Made by a program: the position numbers and the translations under genes
NCBI RefSeq assembly: GCF_016889705.1
Contig: NZ_CP069526.1
Span: 2,790,001 to 2,854,000 of the forward strand
From: Amycolatopsis sp. FDAARGOS 1241
GTDB lineage: Bacteria > Actinomycetota > Actinomycetes > Mycobacteriales > Pseudonocardiaceae
Reading direction: 5' to 3'
Length of the DNA stretch: 64,000 bases
The notes under the pieces: generated by a model
Seen by the model: the letters and a program-made list of their open reading frames with translations, nothing else
Told to the model about the DNA's origin: nothing
Databases searched by the model: none
In this document: piece by piece, positions 19,049 to 26,490 of the stretch
Numbering within the stretch: position 1 is the stretch's first letter
How the letters are laid out: each line of letters begins with the position of its first letter

Positions 19049-19630
19049 GTGTCGTCAGCTCCCGTCCGGGTGGCCGTGATCGTCGGCAGTGTCCGGGAAG
19101 GACGGTTCGCGCCCACCGTCACGCGCTGGTTCACCGGCGAAGCCACCGCGCACGGCGGGTTCGAGGTGGACGTGGTCGACGTCGCCGACCTGCCGCTGCC
19201 GATGGCCTTCCCGGCCTTCGGCACCGAACCCCGGCCGGAGGTCGGGCAGCTCGCCGCCCGGCTGGCGGCGGCCGGGGCGTTCGTGGTGATCACCCCCGAG
19301 TACAACCACAGCTACCCGGCTTCGCTGAAGAACGCCGTCGACTGGTTCCGCGCGGAGTGGCAGGCGAAACCGGTCGCCTTCGTCGCCTACGGCGGGCTTT
19401 CCGGCGGGCTGCGCGCGGTGGAACACCTGCGGCCGGTCTTCGCCGAGCTGCACGCCGTGACCATCCGCGAAACCGTGAGCTTCCACGGGGCCCACGGCCG
19501 GTTCGACTCGTCCGGTGCGCCGGTGGATCCGGAGGGTACCGGACAGGCGGCGAAGAAGCTGCTCGACCAGCTGGAGTGGTGGGCCCGGTCGCTGACCGAG
19601 GCACGGGCAGTCCGGGTCTATCCCGCGTGA
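19049..19630 (+). CDS. NADPH-dependent FMN reductase / quinone reductase, SoxR target
   Basis: 193 residues with flavodoxin-like fold. The FMN phosphate loop is GSVREGRFAP near the N-terminus, and the family signature TPEYNHSYPASLKNAVDW is intact. GTG 19049 follows GAGGAG at 19036-19041. The same family is a member of the SoxR regulon in Streptomyces coelicolor, which agrees with the operator at 18970-18989. Its likely role is two-electron reduction of quinones or redox-cycling compounds. Confidence 0.9.
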   Translation: MSSAPVRVAVIVGSVREGRFAPTVTRWFTGEATAHGGFEVDVVDVADLPLPMAFPAFGTEPRPEVGQLAARLAAAGAFVVITPEYNHSYPASLKNAVDWFRAEWQAKPVAFVAYGGLSGGLRAVEHLRPVFAELHAVTIRETVSFHGAHGRFDSSGAPVDPEGTGQAAKKLLDQLEWWARSLTEARAVRVYPA

Positions 19631-19639
19631 GTGTCCATT

Positions 19640-19951
19640 GACGACTTGCGGTCGTCGGCGTGGTCCGGCCGTAGATCGTCGGGGCTGGGTGGATTGTTGC
19701 GGTGGCGGTGGGGGTCGTGTGGCTCGTCGCGCCTGGCGGCGCGATGTTGCGCTGGGGTTTGCCCGCACCCCGGATCCGAGGATGGTGACGGGGCTGCGGA
19801 TCGGGGTGCAGCGCGGGGTCCGGGTGGACGTTCGGTGGGCGTCCGTGGCGGTGTCGTGGGTGGTGGTGGGATCGCCTGCCGGGGTGCGGGCTGGATCGGG
19901 GGTGTTGTCGGGGCTGTTTCGTAGGTGGGTCGGGCGCCTCGGTGCCGGGCT
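19640..19951. other. gene-free stretch between convergent genes
   Basis: About 310 bp between the FMN reductase stop and the lipoprotein stop. Consists of G/T-rich low-complexity sequence on the plus strand (many GGGG-TGG runs); no protein homology seen in any frame. Confidence 0.5.
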
Positions 19952-20462
19952 TCAGAAGGTGCACGTGGTGGGGCCGAAGGTGAAGTCCGGGGTGGTGACG
20001 GTGATGCCGCGGGCGTCCGTGGGGTGGTCGGTGGCTGAGAGGGCCGCGACGGTGGTGCAGACGATTTGGTCCAGGCCCAGTTGGATGGTTTTCACGGAGT
20101 ACGGCACGGTCACCGTGGCGGGGGTGGTGGAGGTGTCGACGGTGGCGGAGGCCGTGCCGGTGGGCAGGAGGGAGCAGAGGCCGCTCTTCTGCTCGACCGG
20201 GGTGGGGCCGAGGAAGAGTTCGGCGAGGGCCAGCTCGGGGGTGACGGGGCTGCCCCAGTGGCGCACGACCGGGGTGAGCCGGCCGTCGACGGCGAAGTAG
20301 AGGGTGAGCTGGCGGTCGGCGTCCGGGCCGGCGGCCTGAGGAGCGGGGCCGGCGGGGATGACGGGGGTGGGCTGGATGCCGCACGCCGTCGTGAGCAGGG
20401 CCAGGCTTCCCGGCGATCGGCCTGCGACGCGGGCCGCCGCGCGGCCTTACCAATCCGACCAT
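19952..20462 (-). pseudogene. GerMN-domain lipoprotein with a frameshift in the signal peptide
   Basis: The mature part reads as a clean GerMN-like domain: ADRQLTLYFAVDGRLTPV, ALAELFLGPTPVEQKSGLCS, then VTVPYSVKTIQLGLDQIVCT. It is preceded by LALLTTACGIQP, a plausible lipobox with Cys. However, this frame meets a stop upstream with no start codon, whereas the frame with ATG 20462 (MVGLVRPRGGP...RRPIAG) loses register at about 20411-20417. One base too many there would explain it, joining RRPIAG to SLALLTTACG. Exported GerMN lipoproteins occur next to sensor kinases (LpqB-like), but none is adjacent here. Confidence 0.6.
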
Positions 20463-20560
20463 AAGCAGGCGGACACCCCACCGGACGTTACTGAGTGTGC
20501 CAACGGTTTCCGTCGTGACTGGGGTCGGATCGGTAACGAGCAGCACAGTAGGGTCGGGCT

Positions 20561-21955
20561 GTGTACGCGAAGCTGGCCGAAGACCTGGCCGACCTGCCCG
20601 CCCTCCTCGACGCAGCCCGGGAACAGGCGGGTGAGCTGCTGGCCGGCCTCGCCGACCGGCCGGTGGCCGTGCCGCCGCCCACGGGGTTCGCCCCCTCGGC
20701 GGTGCCAGAGGACGGCGTCGGCGCGAAAGCGGCGCTGGCCGAGTTCGCCCGCCGCTGGGCTCCCGGGTTCGCGGCGAGCGCCGGGCCGCGGTACCTGGGC
20801 TTCGTGACGGGCGGAGCGACGCCCGCGGCGGTCGCGGGCGACTGGCTCACGGCCGCGGCCGACCAGAACCCCGTGTCGTCACTGGACTCTTCGGCCTCCG
20901 ACCTCGAGCGCGAGACGGCCGCGTGGCTCGCGCAGCTGTTCGGGCTGGGGCCGGAGTTCAGCGGGGCCTTCGTGTCCGGGGCGACGATGTCCAATCTGGT
21001 CGGTCTGGCGATCGGCCGCGAGTGGGTCGGCGAACAGCTCGGGATCACGGTCGCCGACGCCGGTGTGGCGGCACTGGGCCCGGTCGCGGTCGTGAGCGGT
21101 GCGCCGCATTCGAGTGTGCTCAAGGCGATGGCGGTACTGGGGCTGGGGCGCTCGGCGGTGAAGCGCGTGGCGCTGCAGCCCGAGCGCGAAGCCGCGGATC
21201 TCGCCGACCTCGAACAGCAGCTGGCCGACCTGGGCGGTCGGCCGGCGATCGTCGTCGCGAACGCGGGCACGGTCGACACCGTCGACTTCGACGACCTGCG
21301 CGCGATCGCCGCGCTCAAGGCGAAGTACCCGTTCTGGCTGCACGTCGACGCGGCGTTCGGCGGGTTCGCCGCGCTGTCGCCCGAGCACGCCGCGCTCGTC
21401 GACGGGCTCGCGCTCGCCGACTCCGTCTGCGTGGACCTGCACAAGTGGCTCAACGTGCCCTACGACTCCGCGATCCAGTTCAGCCGCCGCCTCGACCTGC
21501 AGGTGCGCGTGTTCCAGAACGCCGCCGCGTATCTCGGCCACCCGGGCGAGAACCCGGCCTTCGTGCACCGCACGCCCGAATCGTCGCGGCGGCTGCGGGC
21601 GCTCGCGGCGTGGTGCACGCTCGCCGCGTACGGGCGCTCGGGACACCGGGAGATCGTCGAACGCTGCGTGGCCCACGCGCGTGACCTCGGCGAGCGGCTC
21701 TCCGCGACGTCGCAGTGGCGGCTGCTCGCGCCCGTGCGCCTCAACGTCGTGTGCTTCACCCTCGCCGAAAACCCGACGCAGGACCGGATCGACGCCGTGG
21801 TGCGCGCCGTCGCGGCCGGGGGCGAGACCTTCGTGACGCCGACGGTCTACGCGGGCGTGCCGGCGCTGCGGGCGGCGTTCAGCAACTGGCGCACCGCGCG
21901 CGAAGACGTCGACCGGGTCTTCGCCGCGCTCGTCACGGGTTCCGGCGCGGCTTGA
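20561..21955 (+). CDS. PLP-dependent group II amino acid decarboxylase-like protein
   Basis: 464 residues, fold type I. The PLP lysine is in SVCVDLHKWLNVPYDSA, the pyridine-binding Asp in WLHVDAAFGG, and substrate-loop SLDSSASDLERETAAWLAQL is typical. Related proteins include aromatic-L-amino-acid, glutamate and diaminobutyrate decarboxylases; the substrate cannot be assigned. A GTG at 20561 was used, as no better-supported start exists. Its 3' end overlaps the convergent pirin gene by 23 bp. It stands alone. Confidence 0.87.
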   Translation: MYAKLAEDLADLPALLDAAREQAGELLAGLADRPVAVPPPTGFAPSAVPEDGVGAKAALAEFARRWAPGFAASAGPRYLGFVTGGATPAAVAGDWLTAAADQNPVSSLDSSASDLERETAAWLAQLFGLGPEFSGAFVSGATMSNLVGLAIGREWVGEQLGITVADAGVAALGPVAVVSGAPHSSVLKAMAVLGLGRSAVKRVALQPEREAADLADLEQQLADLGGRPAIVVANAGTVDTVDFDDLRAIAALKAKYPFWLHVDAAFGGFAALSPEHAALVDGLALADSVCVDLHKWLNVPYDSAIQFSRRLDLQVRVFQNAAAYLGHPGENPAFVHRTPESSRRLRALAAWCTLAAYGRSGHREIVERCVAHARDLGERLSATSQWRLLAPVRLNVVCFTLAENPTQDRIDAVVRAVAAGGETFVTPTVYAGVPALRAAFSNWRTAREDVDRVFAALVTGSGAA

Positions 21956-22907
21956 TCCGCACGTTCGGCAGCACGGGCGCGGGCAGCCGCGCCGGTGCGC
22001 CGGGCACCTCGGGGATCGCGCCGAACTGCGGCGACTCCGCCTGCCACGCCTCGCGGTAGGCCACGATCTCCTCGTGTGTGCGCCCGACGAAGTTCCACCA
22101 CATCACGATCTCCTCGCCGAACGGCGGCCCGCCGAGCAGCATCGCGCGGGCCGGGCCGTCGCCGGAGTTGATGAGCTCCAGCGTTGCGCGGCCGGTGCCG
22201 AGGTACCCGAGGTCGGCCGCCGGCAGCGGCGTGCCGGCGAAGGTGACGCTGCCGGTGTCCACGAGCAGGCCGTGTTCGAACTCCGGGTCGACGTCCAGGG
22301 AAACGGTGGCACCGGGCTCGAGCACCAACTCGGCACCGAGTAGCGGCGTGAAGGTCTTGACCGGCGAGGTCTCGCCGGCCAGCGAGCCGAGGAAGACGCG
22401 TGCGGTGGCTCCGCCGAGGTCGGTCGCCGGCGGGGCGTAGTGCTGGAAGTCGCGGCCGGCGTGGCGGTGCGCGTCGGGCAGGGCGACCCACAGCTGCACG
22501 CCGTGCAGGGACTTCGTCTCCGGCGTCGACACCTCCGAATGACAGATGCCGTGGCCGCCGGTCATGAGGTTCAGCTCGCCGGGCCGGATCACCGCGTGCG
22601 AGCCGAGGCTGTCGCGGTGCTCGATCTCGCCGGCGAAGAGCCAGCTCACCGTCTGCAGCCCGGTGTGCGGGTGCGACCCGACGGACATGCCGCCGGTGAC
22701 GGCGGGGTCGGCCGGGCCGTAGTGGTCGGCGAAGCACCAGGCGCCGATGAGCGAACGCTTGCGCTGCGGCAGCGTGCGGCGCACCTTCATCGCGCGCGGC
22801 CCGCCTAGGGGCACGTCGCGCGCCGTGAGCACCTCGACCCCGGCGAGCCCGGTCGGCGCGGGGTCCCCGCAGTCCAGGACGGGTGGCTCGGTCTCGACGT
22901 TGCTCAT
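21933..22907 (-). CDS. pirin family protein
   Basis: 324 residues, bicupin. Iron ligands are visible in HPHTGLQTVSW (two His), HRDSLGSH and GHGICHSEVS (His/Glu). The second cupin holds FEHGLLVDTGSVTFAG. Pirins include quercetinase-like dioxygenases and redox-sensing co-regulators; no partner here discriminates. GGAAGG upstream supports the ATG at 22905-22907. Confidence 0.9.
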   Translation of the reverse strand: MSNVETEPPVLDCGDPAPTGLAGVEVLTARDVPLGGPRAMKVRRTLPQRKRSLIGAWCFADHYGPADPAVTGGMSVGSHPHTGLQTVSWLFAGEIEHRDSLGSHAVIRPGELNLMTGGHGICHSEVSTPETKSLHGVQLWVALPDAHRHAGRDFQHYAPPATDLGGATARVFLGSLAGETSPVKTFTPLLGAELVLEPGATVSLDVDPEFEHGLLVDTGSVTFAGTPLPAADLGYLGTGRATLELINSGDGPARAMLLGGPPFGEEIVMWWNFVGRTHEEIVAYREAWQAESPQFGAIPEVPGAPARLPAPVLPNVRIKPRRNP

Positions 22908-22974
22908 CGTGGTGCCTTCCGCTCGGGCGATGTCCTCACCGGAAACCTTAGTCCGAAGGGGATCGTGCGGCGGT

Positions 22975-23430
22975 TCAGTCCTTCGAGTCCGGCGTCGCCT
23001 CGTGGCCCGGCAGCCCCGCCGTGCGGTTCTCGCGTTTGAGCCGCGCCTCGGCGAGGTGCGGGATGCCACGCGTGAGCTCGCGGACGCGCATCTCGTGGTC
23101 GCGGAAGGGGGAGTAGTAGGTCGCGTCGTACTCCTCCACCACCTGGAACGTCCACCGGCCGTGCAGCACGTTGCGGCCGAGGAGCTGCTCGGCGAGCCGG
23201 TCGGCGTGCTCGCGGTGGCCGGCCGCGCGCAGCTGGTCGATGCCGTGCGCGAGCTTCTCGTCGGCGGAGCCCGTGAGCTGGTGGAACGCGTAGAGGTGGC
23301 CGCGCGCGACCTCCACGGTCTCCAGGGCCTCGGTGATCTTGCCCACCGCCGCCAGTGTCGCGCGGTCGGGTTCGAGGAGCTCGGCCGCGGCGTCGTCGAG
23401 CCGGAGGTCGGGTTTCGAGTCTGGGTCCAT
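22975..23430 (-). CDS. conserved actinobacterial protein of unknown function
   Basis: 151 residues, mostly helical and acidic at the N-terminus. The distinctive segment GRNVLHGRWTFQVVEEYDAT, with aromatic residues and conserved Arg, recurs in uncharacterised actinobacterial proteins as far as I recall. No signal peptide or membrane helix. ATG 23428-23430 was chosen over an upstream GTG that would add 12 Gly/Ser-rich residues. It is divergent from the alpha/beta hydrolase. Confidence 0.65.
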   Translation of the reverse strand: MDPDSKPDLRLDDAAAELLEPDRATLAAVGKITEALETVEVARGHLYAFHQLTGSADEKLAHGIDQLRAAGHREHADRLAEQLLGRNVLHGRWTFQVVEEYDATYYSPFRDHEMRVRELTRGIPHLAEARLKRENRTAGLPGHEATPDSKD

Positions 23431-23493
23431 ACCGGGCGAGATACCCCGCGAATCGCCCTCCGTCACGCCCGCGGGCCGCTAGAGTCGCGCCGC

Positions 23494-24321
23494 ATGGGGA
23501 CCTCTCACGACGTGAAAGTGGCCAACGGGCGCGTGCTGCGCGCGCACGACAGCGGCCGGGGTGAAAGCCTCACCGTGCTCTGGCACCACGGCACCCCGCA
23601 GACGGGCGCGCTGCTGGAGCCCGTCCTGGCGGCCGCGGACGCGCGCGGCATCCGCGTGGTGTCCTACGGCCGGCCTGGCTACGGCGGGTCGACGGTCACC
23701 CCCGGACGCACGGTCGGTGCCGCGGCCGAGGACGTCCGATGCGTCGCCGACGCACTCGGGCTCGACCGGTTCGCGGTCGCCGGCGCTTCGGGCGGCGGGT
23801 CGCACGCGCTTGCCTGCGCCGCGCTGCTGCCGGACCGCGTCACGGCGGCCGCGACGCTGGCCGCGGTCGCGCCGTACACCGAGGAATTCGACTGGTTCGC
23901 CGGCATGGCCGACCCGGCCTCCCTGCGCGCGGCGCGCGAGGGCCGCGAAGCGCGGCTGGCCCACGCCGCGACGCACGACTTCAACCCGGCGAGTTTCGTG
24001 GCCCCCGACTGGGCCGCGTTGGAGGGCGCGTGGGGACCGCTCGGTACCGACGCGGGCGCGGCCGGAGCCGCCGGTCCCGACGGCGAAGTGGACGACGACG
24101 TCGCGTACGTCTCCCCGTGGGGCTTCGCACTCGCGGACGTGCGCACGCCGGTGCTGCTCGGGCAGGGCAGCGCCGACCGCGTGATCCCCGAGGCGCACGT
24201 CCACCACCTGTTCGCCCACCTGCCCGACGCGCAGCTGTGGCTGCGCCCGCGCGACGGCCACATCTCGATCCTCACCGCGCTGCCGGTGGTGTTCGACTGG
24301 CTGCTGGACGCCGCGCGCTGA
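23494..24321 (+). CDS. alpha/beta hydrolase
   Basis: 275 residues. Oxyanion-hole HHGTPQ, nucleophile elbow GASGGG (Ser within AVAGASGGGSHAL), acid near LLGQGSADRVIPE and catalytic His in RDGHISIL complete the triad. Similar single-domain hydrolases include proline iminopeptidase-like and haloperoxidase-like members; the substrate is unknown. The ATG at 23494 is the first in frame. It is convergent with ku (stops 12 bp apart). Confidence 0.85.
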   Translation: MGTSHDVKVANGRVLRAHDSGRGESLTVLWHHGTPQTGALLEPVLAAADARGIRVVSYGRPGYGGSTVTPGRTVGAAAEDVRCVADALGLDRFAVAGASGGGSHALACAALLPDRVTAAATLAAVAPYTEEFDWFAGMADPASLRAAREGREARLAHAATHDFNPASFVAPDWAALEGAWGPLGTDAGAAGAAGPDGEVDDDVAYVSPWGFALADVRTPVLLGQGSADRVIPEAHVHHLFAHLPDAQLWLRPRDGHISILTALPVVFDWLLDAAR

Positions 24322-24333
24322 ATCCCGGGGGCC

Positions 24334-25380
24334 TCACGAGGCTGCGAGGGCCTGCTCCAGCTCCGCGCGCTTCATCTTGGAGCGGCCCTTGATCTCCCGT
24401 TCCTTCGCCAGCTCGTCGAGCTCGGCCTTCGTGAGATCGGCGAGCTTGGGCCCGGCGTCCTTCTTGCCACTGTCTTTCTTGGCAGTGTGCTTCTCGGCAC
24501 TGTCCTTCTTGGCAGTGTCCTTCTTGGCAGTGTGCTTCTCGGCACTGTCCTTCTTGGCACTGTCCCTCTTGCCGCTGTCTTGCTGGCCACGCCGCTTGCC
24601 GCTGCCCTTCACGCTGCGCTGCAACGCCTCGAACAGGTCCACGACCTTCGTCGGCTCGGCGGCCTCGGCCGCGGGCGTGATCTCGTTGCCCTTGCGTTTG
24701 GCGTCGATCAGCTCGTGGACGCGGTCGGTGTAGGTGTCGCGGTAGTCCTCGGGCCGCCAGTCCTCGGTCATCGCGTCGATGAGGTTCACGGCCATGTCGA
24801 ACTCCTTGCCGCGTGCGGCGGCCTTGTCCGGCAGGTCGGGCAGCTCCTTGTCCTTCTGCCGCAGGTCCGCGGCGAAGTGCAGGGTGTCGAGCAGCATCAC
24901 CCCGTCCCCGGCGCGCACGAGCGCCAGGTACTCGCGCCCGCGCAGCACGAACTTCGCGACACCCGCCTTGTCCGTCTCCGCCATCGCGGCCAGCAGCAGC
25001 GAGTACGGCTTGTCGTAGTCGGAGTTCGCGGGCGCGAGCCAGTAGGTGCGGTCGAAGAACATCGGGTCGATGTCGGCGAGGTCGGCGAACGCCTCCACGT
25101 CGAGCGATTTGCTGCGCCCGGGCGCGATGTCGTCCAGCTCCTGCTGCTCGACCAGCACGTAGTCGCCGTCGCCGAGGTCGTAGCCCTTGACGATGTCGGC
25201 GAAGTCGACCTCGTCACCGGTCCGCTCGTTCACCCGGCGGTAGCGGATGCGATCGCTCGTGCCACGCTCGAACTGCCGGAAGTGCACGGTGTGGTCCTCG
25301 ATCGCGCTGTAGAGCCGCACCGGCACCGTCACCAGGCCGAGCGTGAGGGAACCACTCCAGACGGGTCGTTTCGGGGCCAT
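24334..25380 (-). CDS. ku: Ku protein of bacterial non-homologous end joining, with repetitive Lys-rich tail and SAP-like end
   Basis: 348 residues, longer than the ~270-300 of core Ku. The conserved core (MAPKRPVWSGSLTLGLVTVP at the start, FDRTYWLAPAN, KPYSLLLAAM) spans about 1-250. A linker with 15-residue Lys/Ala/Asp repeats (AKKDSAEKHTAKKD units) covers about 260-310. The last 35 residues (LADLTKAELDELAKEREI...) resemble a SAP/Rho-N DNA-binding module. Ku holds DNA ends and recruits LigD, which here is encoded 22 kb away as three separate genes. AGGAG about 6 bp upstream supports ATG 25378-25380. Confidence 0.95.
   Translation of the reverse strand: MAPKRPVWSGSLTLGLVTVPVRLYSAIEDHTVHFRQFERGTSDRIRYRRVNERTGDEVDFADIVKGYDLGDGDYVLVEQQELDDIAPGRSKSLDVEAFADLADIDPMFFDRTYWLAPANSDYDKPYSLLLAAMAETDKAGVAKFVLRGREYLALVRAGDGVMLLDTLHFAADLRQKDKELPDLPDKAAARGKEFDMAVNLIDAMTEDWRPEDYRDTYTDRVHELIDAKRKGNEITPAAEAAEPTKVVDLFEALQRSVKGSGKRRGQQDSGKRDSAKKDSAEKHTAKKDTAKKDSAEKHTAKKDSGKKDAGPKLADLTKAELDELAKEREIKGRSKMKRAELEQALAAS
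24481..24570. repeat. 45-bp direct repeat inside ku
   Basis: Two nearly identical 45-bp units starting GGCAGTGTGCTTCTCGG at 24481 and 24526, with shorter related 15-18-bp pieces on both sides to about 24600. They encode the Lys/Ala-rich tail and are likely to vary in copy number between strains. Confidence 0.8.
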
Positions 25381-25433
25381 GGCGCACTCCTCTCGTGACC
25401 CTTCGGGTACCCGGTTTCCGCCCGCGTGACGCG

Positions 25434-25853
25434 TCAGGCCAGCCGGCCGAGCAGCTCCTCGTGGTTGCCGGCGCGGCGCAGCTTGCGCGGGTCGGGGCGG
25501 CCGAACGAGTGGTCGCTGTCGCGCAGCGCGGTCAGGAACCGCGCGACGGCCTCGGGTTCGGCGAGCACGTCGTCGTGCTCCAGGTAGGCCAGCACGATCA
25601 GGTCCTCACCACACGACGCCTCGATCGCGGCGGACCACCTGTGCACCTCGTCCCACAGCAGCGCCAGGTCGCGGTCGGGGAAGCGCTCGAGGCGCCGGTC
25701 CAGCGCCACGTAGGCCGACACCGGGACGTCGAGGTCCACCGTGCAGGACTCCAGCCCGACTCCGGCCGCCGCCGCGACCCGGGCGAGGTAACCGCGCAAC
25801 GCGCGATCGAATCCGTGGTCCACACCGAGGTCCGCATCCACGAAGCTGGTCAC
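25434..25853 (-). CDS. DUF6292 family protein
   Basis: 139 residues. The middle segment VDLDVPVSAYVALDRRLERF followed by PDRDLALLWDEVHRW is the family signature known from many actinomycete proteins without function. GTG 25851-25853 was taken as start; the upstream reading adds only a short Pro/Arg stretch. It lies behind ku on the same strand with 53 bp between, but ku is downstream of it, so they may share a transcript. Confidence 0.7.
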   Translation of the reverse strand: MTSFVDADLGVDHGFDRALRGYLARVAAAAGVGLESCTVDLDVPVSAYVALDRRLERFPDRDLALLWDEVHRWSAAIEASCGEDLIVLAYLEHDDVLAEPEAVARFLTALRDSDHSFGRPDPRKLRRAGNHEELLGRLA

Positions 25854-25985
25854 CGGGCACCTGCACTTTCGCCGGGAGGAGGGGATCGCCCTGAGAGGCG
25901 AGCACGGGCTACCCACTCCGGCGACGGCCTACACGTGGTTCACCCCGCGAACGTCGGCTTTCCGCGGGAAATCAGCCAAGGGGCG

Positions 25986-26017
25986 CCGTTCGGCCGTACG
26001 CCCGCGCCGCCGAACGG
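25986..26017. terminator. 9-bp stem hairpin downstream of the sensor kinase operon
   Basis: CCGTTCGGC at 25986-25994 pairs perfectly with GCCGAACGG at 26009-26017, with a 14-nt loop. It lies 90 bp past the stop of the response regulator and before the DUF6292 gene. No T-run follows, so termination is only plausible. Confidence 0.4.
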
Positions 26018-26106
26018 TACGGCGGCTGCTCCGTGGCTCGGCGCCCAGGCGTTCGCAGGGGTGCGCCGTTCGCCGACGATTCCGTGGTCAGGCTTCTCGG
26101 CGCGCG

Positions 26107-26490
26107 TCAGCCGCGGCCCCGCCCGGCGAGCCGGCGCACGGCGGCCACGATCTCGCGGTTCGGCACCCCCTTGGTGAGGTACTCGACCGCGCCGGCGGTC
26201 TCCATCGCCGTCATGGACGCCCGGTCGGAGTAGGCGGAAAAGGCGAGCACGGCGGTCCCCGGGCAGCGGGCGACGATCTCCTCGGCCGCGCGCGCCCCGC
26301 CGCCGCCCGGCATGCGGACGTCGAGGACGGCGACGGCGGGCCGGTGGTGCTCGGCCAGGGTGATGGCTTCGTCGGCGTCGCGGCCCACGGCGACGACCTC
26401 GATGTCCGGCTGCTCATCGAGGACTTCGCGCAAGGCGTCGCGGATCATGGCGTCGTCGTCGCTGATGACGACGCGCAGCGGGCCGCTCAC
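26107..26490 (-). CDS. single-domain response regulator (receiver only)
   Basis: 127 residues consisting of one CheY-like receiver: acidic pair ISDDDAM near residue 10, phospho-acceptor Asp in VAVLDVRMPGGGG, Thr/Ser in AFSAYSD and Lys in YLTKGV. No DNA-binding output domain follows. Its GTG overlaps the kinase stop by 4 bp, so it is the cognate receiver. Without an output domain it probably acts by protein contact or phosphotransfer; the ATPase gene at the operon's head (27958-28347) is one possible partner. Confidence 0.9.
   Translation of the reverse strand: MSGPLRVVISDDDAMIRDALREVLDEQPDIEVVAVGRDADEAITLAEHHRPAVAVLDVRMPGGGGARAAEEIVARCPGTAVLAFSAYSDRASMTAMETAGAVEYLTKGVPNREIVAAVRRLAGRGRG

Noticed and set aside
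19638..20300. Plus-strand open frame opposite the GerMN lipoprotein
   Set aside because: Val/Gly/Arg low-complexity translation; the minus strand gives a recognisable GerMN domain with a lipobox.
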